Position numbers and translations under genes: made by a program. A DNA stretch of 64,000 bases from Calothrix sp. PCC 7716 (GTDB lineage: Bacteria > Cyanobacteriota > Cyanobacteriia > Cyanobacteriales > Nostocaceae). Positions within the stretch are counted from its first letter, which is position 1. The number at the start of each line of letters is the position of its first letter. The stretch lies in assembly GCF_019977735.1 (NCBI RefSeq), contig NZ_AP025018.1:9738580-9802579 (forward strand), written 5' to 3'. The notes under the pieces are model-generated. The model was given only the letters and a program-made list of their open reading frames with translations. It ran no database searches and was not told the DNA's origin. Below are positions 27,254 to 35,499 of the stretch, piece after piece.

Positions 27254-28474
27254 TTATTTTTTAACTAAAATGTACGCATTCGCAAATTCAGGGAGTGTAC
27301 GAATATAGTCTTGAAAATCTGCTTTGGTTTTAAAAATGCCGGAAAGATAATCAAGTTGGTATAAACTTGGTAAAAAAGCACCACCAGTATCAGCAATAAC
27401 AGCCATTCGCAGGCGCCGATTATTGCCTCTTCCTGAATCTAGCACAATCATACGACCTAAGCCAATGTTTAAAACATCGCCAGCAAAGGTTACACCAGGT
27501 TTGATTGAGATTTTCGCGTCAATTTTATATCCATAACCTTTGATAGCGTCAACCTTTCTAAAATACCAGTAGCGCTTTTGGTTTCTTGGGTTTACTCCTT
27601 TAACAAAAGGAATTTCGTTACTTCTGTCTACATTGAAATACCCACTAGTACCATCGGGAAAATTAATTAATATAGTACCTTCCATCAATGCTTCTTCTAA
27701 ACCTTGCCGAGTTAGATAAGCAAGGGGTTCAACTTTACCGTGTTCTTTGCCACCCGGTTCGTATATACCACCCAATACATCTTGTTTTGTGTATTTGGTA
27801 TAAAACTTATTAGAAGCAAATTCATCTTTAAGACTGTAGATAGGAATACTGAAAGCAGAAGTTTTTGTACGTGAACCTGGGTGTGTGAAGACAGCGTACT
27901 TAGTTAAGCGTACTTGTTTTTGGGCAGGTTTTTTGGGGTTATGTGCCGTCCATTTGATAACTCGGAAATTTTGATTGATAAAATCTGGGTTTTGTAAGCG
28001 AGTTGGGCGCCCATTTGAAATATCTTCTCGCAAAACGGATATCATAAAGTCAAGGGTTTTGAGCGTATCTTCGATTGTTACACCTTGTGTAGCCAATAAC
28101 CCAGGACGTAAAACATCAGGGTCAGCATTTGAATGTTCTTGGTAGTATTTGCGAGTGTTAACAAGGGTACTTAGTAAATCAGCTTGATCGAAATTAACTC
28201 TCGCTTTTGGTAAAGTTGAATTATCAAGAATTTTATTACCCTGAACGGTATATGTATATTGTCTTGCTTCATTAATCACTCTGTAGGCATCAGAAGCTTG
28301 TGCGATTTTGGGGCTTTGAGCTACAATAGATACTGGAGGTTCAGTAGAATCCGCTTTAACTAAATTCTGTGAACAGCTATTTAAGGCTACTGTGGATAGT
28401 ACTGACAGTAAACACAAGCCGAGAGATAGGTAAAATTTGCGACTAAATTTAAAACGCATAAAACGTAGAAACAA
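27254..28474 (-). CDS. MltA-like 3D-domain lipoprotein (putative murein hydrolase)
   Basis: This 406-residue protein has a basic start, a hydrophobic segment and ALNSC near residue 33, a plausible lipobox for lipid attachment. The middle contains QGLEEALMEGTILINFPDGTSGYFNV. The C-terminus has RMIVLDSGRG and MAVIADTGGAFLPSLYQLDYLSGIF, a good match to the 3D (three-Asp) domain of MltA-type lytic transglycosylases, which cleave peptidoglycan. Two of the three aspartates are evident (DTGGA and the Asp in QLDYL). An alternative start is 28459. The role in envelope remodelling is inferred. Confidence 0.65.
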   Translation of the reverse strand: MFLRFMRFKFSRKFYLSLGLCLLSVLSTVALNSCSQNLVKADSTEPPVSIVAQSPKIAQASDAYRVINEARQYTYTVQGNKILDNSTLPKARVNFDQADLLSTLVNTRKYYQEHSNADPDVLRPGLLATQGVTIEDTLKTLDFMISVLREDISNGRPTRLQNPDFINQNFRVIKWTAHNPKKPAQKQVRLTKYAVFTHPGSRTKTSAFSIPIYSLKDEFASNKFYTKYTKQDVLGGIYEPGGKEHGKVEPLAYLTRQGLEEALMEGTILINFPDGTSGYFNVDRSNEIPFVKGVNPRNQKRYWYFRKVDAIKGYGYKIDAKISIKPGVTFAGDVLNIGLGRMIVLDSGRGNNRRLRMAVIADTGGAFLPSLYQLDYLSGIFKTKADFQDYIRTLPEFANAYILVKK

Positions 28475-28749
28475 CTTCTACAGGTAAATGATAGGGTGAT
28501 TTGGCGAAAATAAACAGCAACTAAGATGTTTGACGACAAGACGCGATGTGGGTATGCTTGGTTTCCTGAATTTGGTATATGTATATACGGTTATGGTGCG
28601 TAATGCTATTAGATATACCCTACGTATAATTATAAGCCTCACCATGAAAACGATTTTGGCAAAATGCATAAATAACAGCACAAACGTGAGCATATAAATT
28701 TTAGGCAGAGTCTCGAACCCTGCTATCAAAATTTATAACTGTAACTAAT
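28475..28749. other. Divergent spacer upstream of kinase genes
   Basis: This 275-bp stretch separates the lipoprotein gene from the kinase pair. An open - strand frame covers most of it but has no coding character. Promoters for both directions are expected; I could not assign boxes with confidence. Confidence 0.4.
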
Positions 28750-30156
28750 ATGCAAATAGTACACAGGTATGGAGATGTAATTGCTGAGAAATATCAAATT
28801 ATAGATATTCTAGGACAGGGTGGAAGCTGTACGACATACGCAGTGCAAGATTTGACGAGTAATCAAAAAATTGCTTTAAAGTCTCTATCGCTACACTGGG
28901 TAAAAGACTGGAAAGTGGTAGAACTGTTTGAACGCGAAGGAAATATTCTTTCACAGTTAGACCATCCTGCTATCCCTTGTTACCTTGAATACTTTTATAT
29001 CGATACACCAGATAATCGTAGCTTTTATATTGCCCAACAGGTGGCGCCAGGAAAATCTTTAGCCTTCAGGGTTGAGCAGAGTTGGCGTACAACTGAGCAA
29101 GAAGTTAAAGATATTGCCATACAGATATTAGAAGTTTTGAAATATTTACATGGGTTAACACCGCCCGTAGTACATCGCGACATCAAACCGCAAAATATTA
29201 TTCGTGGTGATGATGGGAAGGTGTTTTTGGTAGACTTCGGCGCCGTGCAGCAAACTTACCATAACACGTTTATGCGGGGAAGTACTGTGGTGGGAACGTA
29301 TGGCTATATGGCGCCAGAACAGTTTCGGTCTCAAGCTGTACCCGCTACTGACTTATACGGTTTGGCAGCAACACTATTATATCTATTAACGCATCGCTCA
29401 CCCGCCGACTTACCCAGTGATGGATTAAAAATAGATGTGTGTAGCTGCGTAAAGGTGAGCGAACACTTTACTGCTTGGTTAGAGAAGATGTTGGAACCAG
29501 ACTTGGAACAAAGGTTTGGGTCAGCAACTGAAGCTTTGGAAGCATTACTGTATAAACATCCAATTAAAAGTAACAAAATAGTTAAGAAGCCGAAAACAAC
29601 ACTAAAGTTACTACTTGCGACTGCATCAATTACTGGGGCTGTCTATAGTATTAATTTACTAAGCACTTATAGATTAGAGGTTTTAACGAAACTTAGATTT
29701 AGTAACTTTATAAATACCATTTCTTTAAATCAAGCAATAGAAAATGGCGATGAAAAATTAATCAAGACTTTAATCAGCGGTGGTGTTGATGTTAATGCCA
29801 AAAATTCTTTTGGAGAAACGCCATTGCATGTAGTTAAAGATATAGAAATGGCAAAACTACTAATTAGTAAAGGCGCTAATGTAAATGCTAAAGATAAAGC
29901 AGGTAATACGCCCGTATATAAACGTATCAGTGATTCTAATAAACCAATAGTGGAATTATTAATTCAAAATGGCGCCGATGTCAACGCTAAAAATGAAAAT
30001 GGAGAAACACCATTACATATTGCTTCCGCAGAACTTGGTGAAAGCATAAAAAATTTATTGCTTGAAAACGGCGCCAACCCGAATATCAAAGATAATAGAG
30101 GTTTGACAGCTATACAAAACAGTAAAAATTCTGAAGTAAGAAAAAAGCATCATTAA
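28750..30156 (+). CDS. Ser/Thr protein kinase with ankyrin repeats
   Basis: This 468-residue protein carries a full Hanks-type kinase domain (about residues 12-275): glycine loop LGQGGSCTTY, lysine in IALKSLSL, catalytic HRDIKPQN (D144), DFGAVQ and the activation-segment end YGYMAPEQF. A hydrophobic segment near 280-300 may anchor it. Four ankyrin repeats follow (about 325-460; for example GADVNAKNENGETPLHIA). They should bind a protein partner, placing the partner on the other side of the membrane if the segment spans. It ends 22 bp before a paralogous kinase, so the two are probably one operon. Confidence 0.93.
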   Translation: MQIVHRYGDVIAEKYQIIDILGQGGSCTTYAVQDLTSNQKIALKSLSLHWVKDWKVVELFEREGNILSQLDHPAIPCYLEYFYIDTPDNRSFYIAQQVAPGKSLAFRVEQSWRTTEQEVKDIAIQILEVLKYLHGLTPPVVHRDIKPQNIIRGDDGKVFLVDFGAVQQTYHNTFMRGSTVVGTYGYMAPEQFRSQAVPATDLYGLAATLLYLLTHRSPADLPSDGLKIDVCSCVKVSEHFTAWLEKMLEPDLEQRFGSATEALEALLYKHPIKSNKIVKKPKTTLKLLLATASITGAVYSINLLSTYRLEVLTKLRFSNFINTISLNQAIENGDEKLIKTLISGGVDVNAKNSFGETPLHVVKDIEMAKLLISKGANVNAKDKAGNTPVYKRISDSNKPIVELLIQNGADVNAKNENGETPLHIASAELGESIKNLLLENGANPNIKDNRGLTAIQNSKNSEVRKKHH

Positions 30157-30178
30157 GTCAAATAAAAATAAGTGAAAT

Positions 30179-31684
30179 ATGAAAAATATCAATCAAATAG
30201 AAGAATTAATCATCGTTGACCAAGATAACGAAAAGAAATCATATAAAATTATAGATGTTTTAGGAGAAGGTGGTGTAGGAATTACTTATTTAGCCACAGA
30301 CCAGAAAATGGAACAAGTAGCGATTAAAGTATTATCCCTACAACAGCTTAACGACTGGAAACAAGTAGAGCTATTTGAAAGGGAAGCAAAAATTCTTAGC
30401 CAACTGCATCACCCTGCCATCCCCGAATATTTGAACTACTTCCAAATAGAAACACCGCAAAACGTTTGTTTTTACATAGTTCAAAAACTGGCAAAAGGAA
30501 CATCGCTTGCTGCACTTATCGCTCAGGGTTGGCAACCAAGCGAAAGCGAGGTAAAAGATATAGCTATACAACTGCTAGAAATATTAAATTATCTACACTC
30601 CCTTACTCCACCTGTTATTCATCGCGATATTAAACCACAAAATATTATCCGTGAGGATAATGGCAAAATTTATCTTGTGGACTTCGGCGCCGTCCAAGAT
30701 ACATATCATAATACTGTTACAGGTGGCAGCACCGTTGTGGGAACATATGGTTATATGGCGCCGGAACAATTTAGAGGGCAAGCTGTACCTTCCACAGACT
30801 TATATGGGTTGGCAACAACACTACTATTTTTACTAGCTCGAAAATGCCCAACTGAGTTACCACAACGTCATCTCAAAATCGATTTTCATTCTCATGTTAA
30901 TATTTCATCCAACTTTGCCAACTGGTTAGAGTACATGTTGGAACCATCTATCAAAGACCGTTGTGGTGATGCAAACACCGCTTTAAAAATGTTGCAAGGC
31001 AAACATTATAATAAACCTCAAAAGCCTAAAAATACTTTTATTAAAGTTAAAGAGAATGACTTGAGCTTAATTATAGATATACCACCAGGAAACTCAAACA
31101 ATTATACCTTATTTCTGTTGATGATATATCCAATCTTACTTAGTGCTTGCTCAATAATTAGCTACTATATTGAGTTATTGCTGATTCATTTTAAATGGAT
31201 AGAAGGATTATCTATAATTATTTCTGTTTTTATTTTTATTTGGTTATTTTGGAAATATATTAAGAATATTAAAAATAGCACTTTTATAGAAGTGTTATTT
31301 ATTATAAGTTTCCTACCAATATATTTTATATTCTCTTCTTTGACTTGCTTCACGATACTCTATCTACTCTCAACAGTTGCGTCTTTATTATTATCATATT
31401 CATTTGGCTTATTTGCAATTATAATTACTTTAAATAATCTAATTAACTTTATGTCACATAGAAGAATTATAGTTAAAAATAATTATATTAATATTGAATA
31501 TTCTTTATTAAAGTTTACCTGGCGCCGTAGGGATATCTCTTATAAAGGAAAGAAATATTTGCGCGCGTGTAAATTTTTAACCAAGGTGGAAAAGCAATGG
31601 TTAGAACTGGAAATTAATCAATTTATGAAGAACATTTATAAAAAAAATTATTTACAGCAACAGGTCAAAACATTCTTTAGATGA
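30179..31684 (+). CDS. Ser/Thr protein kinase with C-terminal membrane region
   Basis: This 501-residue paralog of the preceding kinase has LGEGGVGITYLA, HRDIKPQN (D150), DFGAVQDTYH and YGYMAPEQFRGQAVPSTDLY. The C-terminal part differs completely. About four hydrophobic helices span residues 315-430, followed by a basic cytoplasmic-type tail (RRIIVKNNYINIEYSLLKFTWRRRD) rather than ankyrin repeats. A GGCGCC codes for W-R-R in this tail. The pair may phosphorylate shared or reciprocal targets, but no substrate is indicated by neighbours. Confidence 0.92.
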   Translation: MKNINQIEELIIVDQDNEKKSYKIIDVLGEGGVGITYLATDQKMEQVAIKVLSLQQLNDWKQVELFEREAKILSQLHHPAIPEYLNYFQIETPQNVCFYIVQKLAKGTSLAALIAQGWQPSESEVKDIAIQLLEILNYLHSLTPPVIHRDIKPQNIIREDNGKIYLVDFGAVQDTYHNTVTGGSTVVGTYGYMAPEQFRGQAVPSTDLYGLATTLLFLLARKCPTELPQRHLKIDFHSHVNISSNFANWLEYMLEPSIKDRCGDANTALKMLQGKHYNKPQKPKNTFIKVKENDLSLIIDIPPGNSNNYTLFLLMIYPILLSACSIISYYIELLLIHFKWIEGLSIIISVFIFIWLFWKYIKNIKNSTFIEVLFIISFLPIYFIFSSLTCFTILYLLSTVASLLLSYSFGLFAIIITLNNLINFMSHRRIIVKNNYINIEYSLLKFTWRRRDISYKGKKYLRACKFLTKVEKQWLELEINQFMKNIYKKNYLQQQVKTFFR

Positions 31685-31763
31685 AAGCATAAAAAATAAG
31701 CAAAAACCTATCAAATCAATACGTTTGGCTTATTTAGGGTGCTTAAGTAAGTGCCATTTCACC

Positions 31764-32396
31764 CTACGTATGTATAAATTGTTCAAATTCATATAGTGCA
31801 AGACTTACTCCAACAACTTTAGCACGGCTAATGTATTGTGGGATAATTTTTACAACGTCGATATCAGGAAAAGTTGGGGAAGTTAAAGTCTCTATATATT
31901 TATCGTTTACTAAAATATTGATTTTTAGTGATGGTGCGTCATAAACCCAAAGCTCAGGTACACCCAAAGCTTTATACGCATCCGTTGTGGTTTTGGAGGT
32001 CACATCAGTTTCCAGTGCAAGGTCGGGTGGTGGGTCTATAGACAAGTCTATTCGTTCTTTACCAATAACTGCTTTATAATTTTGAATATAAAAACAATCA
32101 TCTGGTTCTATACCAGCAGTCATATTTTGACGTTTAAAGGTAGTTGACCCTAAAGGTTTCCATGCAAGCTTTTTGGATTTAAGTAGAATTTTGACCAAAT
32201 CAGCTATTAATACTTTATTTCGTTCGTGTTCAGGTAGCGGCGCCATAATTTCTAAAATACCATTTGCATAAGCTATTCGTGAAGAACGCTTTTCTCCAAG
32301 TTCATCTAAAATAGCTTCAAACCTTTGCCACGAAACAGGTTGAAGCGTTACTTTCTGACCGGGTTCTAAAAGTAAGCTAATTGTAGCGCTTGACAT
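31764..32396 (-). CDS. Uma2-family putative endonuclease (DUF820)
   Basis: This 210-residue protein has the Uma2/restriction-endonuclease-like core: YANGILEIMAPLPEHE, GIEPDDCFYIQN, PPDLALETDVTSKT, and KALGVPELWVYD. The acidic residues in PDD and ETD with the SK lysine resemble a PD-(D/E)XK nuclease centre. The family is greatly expanded in cyanobacteria and its biological function is not settled; mobile-element or toxin roles have been suggested. It is a single gene here. Confidence 0.9.
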   Translation of the reverse strand: MSSATISLLLEPGQKVTLQPVSWQRFEAILDELGEKRSSRIAYANGILEIMAPLPEHERNKVLIADLVKILLKSKKLAWKPLGSTTFKRQNMTAGIEPDDCFYIQNYKAVIGKERIDLSIDPPPDLALETDVTSKTTTDAYKALGVPELWVYDAPSLKINILVNDKYIETLTSPTFPDIDVVKIIPQYISRAKVVGVSLALYEFEQFIHT

Positions 32397-32473
32397 TTGT
32401 TACCTACTTTGACGCTCAGATTAAATAGCCAAATTTATTTTATCATTATTAAATATTGTAACTAAAAGTAAAA

Positions 32474-34006
32474 ATGACTATAGGTATTTGGATATTAGGT
32501 GATCAACTTCATCACAGACAAGCAGCACTTGCTTCTTTAGGTAGTCAAAAGGCACCTATAATTATGATTGAATCACTACAACACGTTAAAGCGCGCGAGT
32601 ATCATAAACAGAAGCTTGTACTCGTATGGTCTGCAATGCGTCATTTTGCCGAAGAACTGCGCGATTCAGGGTATGATGTCACCTATAAAATAGCTGATGA
32701 TTTTGCCACACAGCTGACAAAGTGGGTAGAAGAGAATAATATCACCGAAGTGCGGGTAATGGCGCCTGCCGATAAACCCTTCGTTGATGTGATAAAAAAT
32801 ATTGAATGTCCTATTACATTAATACCCAATAATCATTATTTGTGGACACACGAACAATTTGCACAGTGGGCAAGAGGACGTAAAAACCTATTGATGGAGT
32901 ATTTTTATAGAGAAGGGCGCCAGCGTTTTAATATATTAATGTCTGGTGACAAACCTACTGGAGGAACTTGGAACTATGATAAAGACAACCGTCAACCTCC
33001 TAAAGGGAAACTAAACACTCCACCCGCAAGATGGTTTGAACCAGATAAAATAACCCAAGAAGTGATTGATTTTGTTAATTCTCTCACTATTCCTACATAT
33101 GGAGAGTTAAAAGAATTTCATTGGGGAGTTACACGCGCTTCGGCTTTAGAAGTATTAGACTGGTTTGTAAATGTCCGTCTTCCTAACTTTGGTCCTTATC
33201 AAGATGCAATGGTAGTAGGGGAAGACACAATGTGGCACGCGATGATATCTCCATATATTAATATAGGGTTGCTGCATCCTTTAGAAGTAGTGCAAGCAGC
33301 AGAACTTGCATATGTTGAACAGAAACTGCCCCTTAATAGTGTAGAAGGATTTATTCGCCAAGTTATGGGATGGCGCGAATATATGTATGGACTGTATCAT
33401 TATGTAGGCGCCGATTATTCAGAAAAGAACTACTTTAACCATACAGAAGCGTTACCCGAATTTTTCTGGACGGGTGACACTAAGATGAACTGCTTGCATC
33501 AAGTTATATCTCAATTACTGCGTATTGGATATGTACATCACATCCAGCGTTTAATGATATTGAGTAATTTTTCCTTAATAGCAGGGTTTTCACCGCAACA
33601 GGTAGAAAGTTGGTTTCATACAGCATTTATTGATGCATATGATTGGGTAATGCAAACTAATGTTATTGGTATGGGACTGTTTGCAGATGGTGGAATTGTT
33701 GGTTCAAAGCCATATGCATCATCAGCTAATTATGTCAATAAAATGAGTAATTATTGTAAAGGGTGTGCATATGACCCGAAAGCACGTACAGGAGAAAAAG
33801 CTTGTCCGTTTAACTATTTTTACTGGGATTTTCTTGACCGTAACCGCGATAAACTTACTAACCAGGGACGAATGAGTTTTATTCTGAAAAATTTAGATGG
33901 TATGTCTGAAGAAGAATTAAAAGCTATTCAGAAATTAGCGCGCGATTGGCATAAAAATACTAAAAAGTATATTATAGCTATAGACTTACGGGAGTGGACA
34001 CCATGA
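32474..34006 (+). CDS. Iron-sulfur cryptochrome/photolyase-related protein (FeS-BCP)
   Basis: This 510-residue protein opens with IWILGDQLHHRQAAL, the start of the photolyase-related DPRP domain, and includes FIRQVMGWREYMYGLY and YDWVMQTNVIGMGLFADGG in the FAD-binding region. Four cysteines, C340, C428, C431 and C444, have the same 88-3-13 spacing as the [4Fe-4S] ligands known for Agrobacterium PhrB. Members repair (6-4) photoproducts with blue light. The start gives a normal family length. Downstream lies a GTCATTCTGAGC-type repeat. Confidence 0.93.
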   Translation: MTIGIWILGDQLHHRQAALASLGSQKAPIIMIESLQHVKAREYHKQKLVLVWSAMRHFAEELRDSGYDVTYKIADDFATQLTKWVEENNITEVRVMAPADKPFVDVIKNIECPITLIPNNHYLWTHEQFAQWARGRKNLLMEYFYREGRQRFNILMSGDKPTGGTWNYDKDNRQPPKGKLNTPPARWFEPDKITQEVIDFVNSLTIPTYGELKEFHWGVTRASALEVLDWFVNVRLPNFGPYQDAMVVGEDTMWHAMISPYINIGLLHPLEVVQAAELAYVEQKLPLNSVEGFIRQVMGWREYMYGLYHYVGADYSEKNYFNHTEALPEFFWTGDTKMNCLHQVISQLLRIGYVHHIQRLMILSNFSLIAGFSPQQVESWFHTAFIDAYDWVMQTNVIGMGLFADGGIVGSKPYASSANYVNKMSNYCKGCAYDPKARTGEKACPFNYFYWDFLDRNRDKLTNQGRMSFILKNLDGMSEEELKAIQKLARDWHKNTKKYIIAIDLREWTP

Positions 34007-34046
34007 TTAAAGATGATTTTGAATTATACTAAGAACGGTTTAGAAA

Positions 34047-34138
34047 TGTCATTCTGAGCGTAGCGTAATGCGGAGCATTTGCCGCAGGCTAGAATCTCTA
34101 AGATGCTTCACTGCACTGCGTTTCGTTCAGCATGACAA
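34047..34138. repeat. GTCATTCTGAGC-type inverted repeat
   Basis: TGTCATTCTGAGCGTAGCG (34047) and CGTTCAGCATGACA (34125-34138) form the outer arms. The centre carries GAATCTCTAAGATGCTTCACTG. This resembles a widely dispersed bacterial intergenic repeat whose two arms are imperfect inverted copies. It may act as the 3' end of the photolyase-related transcript. Confidence 0.75.
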
Positions 34139-34174
34139 AGTTTATATTTAACCCGTTTACAGTATATCCTACTC

Positions 34175-34181
34175 TAAGGAG
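34175..34181 (+). promoter_or_regulatory. Ribosome binding site fixing a GTG start
   Basis: TAAGGAG lies three bases before the GTG at 34185. No nearby ATG is in frame, so this site decides the start of the helix-turn-helix-like gene. Confidence 0.7.
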
Positions 34182-34184
34182 TTA

Positions 34185-34664
34185 GTGTTAAAATTTGAAG
34201 AGGCAAATCGTAAAATTAAGGCTAATGAAGAAAATCGACGTTTAGACCCTGATGGTTGGCAGATGATGCAGGAGTCTAACGACGCTCTACGGTCGAAAAT
34301 TATTGCAGAAATTGTTGAATATGAAGCATTAGTTGCTCATGACCCAGATAAACCAGTAGTGCTGGGAATAGAGAACCTTGGTTATTTATCAGACTTGTTA
34401 ATTAAAGCGCGTATTGCTTTTAAAATCACCCATAAAGAACTAGCAAGTTTTTTAAGGTGTACAGAAGAACAAACAGTAGCATTTGAAGATAAAGATTATC
34501 AAAATGCTAGCTATGTTGATTTTTTAACTGCAATGAATGCATTAGGAATAAAGCATATAGATGGTAAGTTTGTAGTCCATCTTGAAGATTATTACAGAGA
34601 GAGATTAAAAGCTATGCGTTCTCATCCTGTTAATTTTGATATAAACATGAAAAAAGCATCATAA
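34185..34664 (+). CDS. Small helix-turn-helix-like protein, 159 aa
   Basis: The GTG start is supported by TAAGGAG just upstream (34175-34181). The N-terminal ~65 residues are a charged helix (EEANRKIKANEENRRL, WQMMQESNDALRSKIIAEI). Residues about 75-130 read SDLLIKARIAFKITHKELASFL and TVAFEDKDYQNASYVDFLTA, which resembles an XRE-type helix-turn-helix (A-x-x-x-x-I-T-x-x-E-L-A). It could therefore be an antitoxin-like or single-domain DNA-binding protein. No toxin partner is adjacent. A terminator follows at 34695. Confidence 0.65.
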   Translation: MLKFEEANRKIKANEENRRLDPDGWQMMQESNDALRSKIIAEIVEYEALVAHDPDKPVVLGIENLGYLSDLLIKARIAFKITHKELASFLRCTEEQTVAFEDKDYQNASYVDFLTAMNALGIKHIDGKFVVHLEDYYRERLKAMRSHPVNFDINMKKAS

Positions 34665-34694
34665 TAAGTAAGATGAAAGGGTAGGAAAAAGGAG

Positions 34695-34733
34695 AAGGAG
34701 GAAAGAAAAAATTAGAACTTTTCCTCCTTTTTC
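34695..34733. terminator. Bidirectional hairpin terminator
   Basis: AAGGAGGAAA (34695-34704) pairs with TTTCCTCCTT (34720-34729), followed by TTTC on the + strand and preceded by A-rich sequence serving the - strand. It lies between converging genes (34664 end and 34749 end) and can serve both. Confidence 0.75.
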
Positions 34734-34748
34734 GTTTACCCCCTTTAC

Positions 34749-35213
34749 CTATTGCCATTCATGACTAGCAACTGCGTATACATATTTCCAAGTTGCTTGT
34801 CCAACAATACCATCGGGTGTTAAATTCCCACTTTTTTGAACTTTGATAACAGCTTCTTTTGTTTTCGATCCAAATACACCGTCTGGAGTTCCAGTATAAG
34901 CATTGCTGAGAAGTTCAGATTTTAATAACTGTTGTAAGATTTTTACCTGTTCTCCACTTGAACCTTCTTTTAAAGTTGGTCTACCTATTGGATACTGCTC
35001 AATATCAATTGCTCTCAAGGTTTTGGCTCCTGCAATTCCATCGGGTGTTAATCCGTGATTCTTTTGGAACTTGATTACTGCTGCTTTGGTCGCTGCTCCA
35101 AATTTACCATCTACGGCGCCTATATAGAAACCGAGCTTTTTCAAATTTTCTTGGAGTCGGCTAACTTCTGCACCTGTGGAACCTTCTTGGATAAAATCTG
35201 TGGATACTGGCAT
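34749..35213 (-). CDS. Peptidoglycan-binding domain protein (two PG_binding_1 repeats)
   Basis: This 154-residue protein is composed of two PG_binding_1 modules. The first is about 10-65 (GSTGAEVSRLQENLKKLGFY, VDGKFGAATKAAVIKFQKNH, LTPDGIAGAKT). The second is about 78-150 (GSSGEQVKILQQLL, DGVFGSKTKEAVIKVQKS, LTPDGIVGQATW). These three-helix domains bind cell-wall glycans. There is no signal peptide and no catalytic domain, so export and role are unclear; it may be a wall-targeting subunit or a processed remnant of a hydrolase. Confidence 0.9.
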   Translation of the reverse strand: MPVSTDFIQEGSTGAEVSRLQENLKKLGFYIGAVDGKFGAATKAAVIKFQKNHGLTPDGIAGAKTLRAIDIEQYPIGRPTLKEGSSGEQVKILQQLLKSELLSNAYTGTPDGVFGSKTKEAVIKVQKSGNLTPDGIVGQATWKYVYAVASHEWQ

Positions 35214-35499
35214 AATTTTTTTAATGTATTCTTAGATACTTTGTTTGAGTTGTTATCTATACATTCAAGTTCTTGCCAAGTGATTTCGGAAACGCTGCAA
35301 ATCTCCCTTCAATCATATCCTTCCGCAATAACCTGTATCATATGGTTGCCTTGTAGGTTTGACAGATTGTAGTATAACCCTTGTTGCACAGGCACCTAAC
35401 ATTACTCCGAACTATCCTAAACTCACATCCACTCGTTCTACATTATAATCTCTCTGTGTACTCTGTGTCTCTGTGGTAAAAATATCTTATACGAGACAC
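35214..35499. other. Intergenic stretch with CTCTGTG repeat
   Basis: This 286-bp stretch upstream of the peptidoglycan-binding gene has no gene that I can support. A CTCTGTG-type repeat lies at 35449-35482, just after the end of the - strand serine hydrolase. Confidence 0.45.
35449..35482. repeat. CTCTGTG-type intergenic repeat, copy 3
   Basis: TCTCTCTGTGTACTCTGTGT runs into CTCTGTGGTAAAAA. It is the cleanest copy in this window and sits between two - strand genes. Confidence 0.75.
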
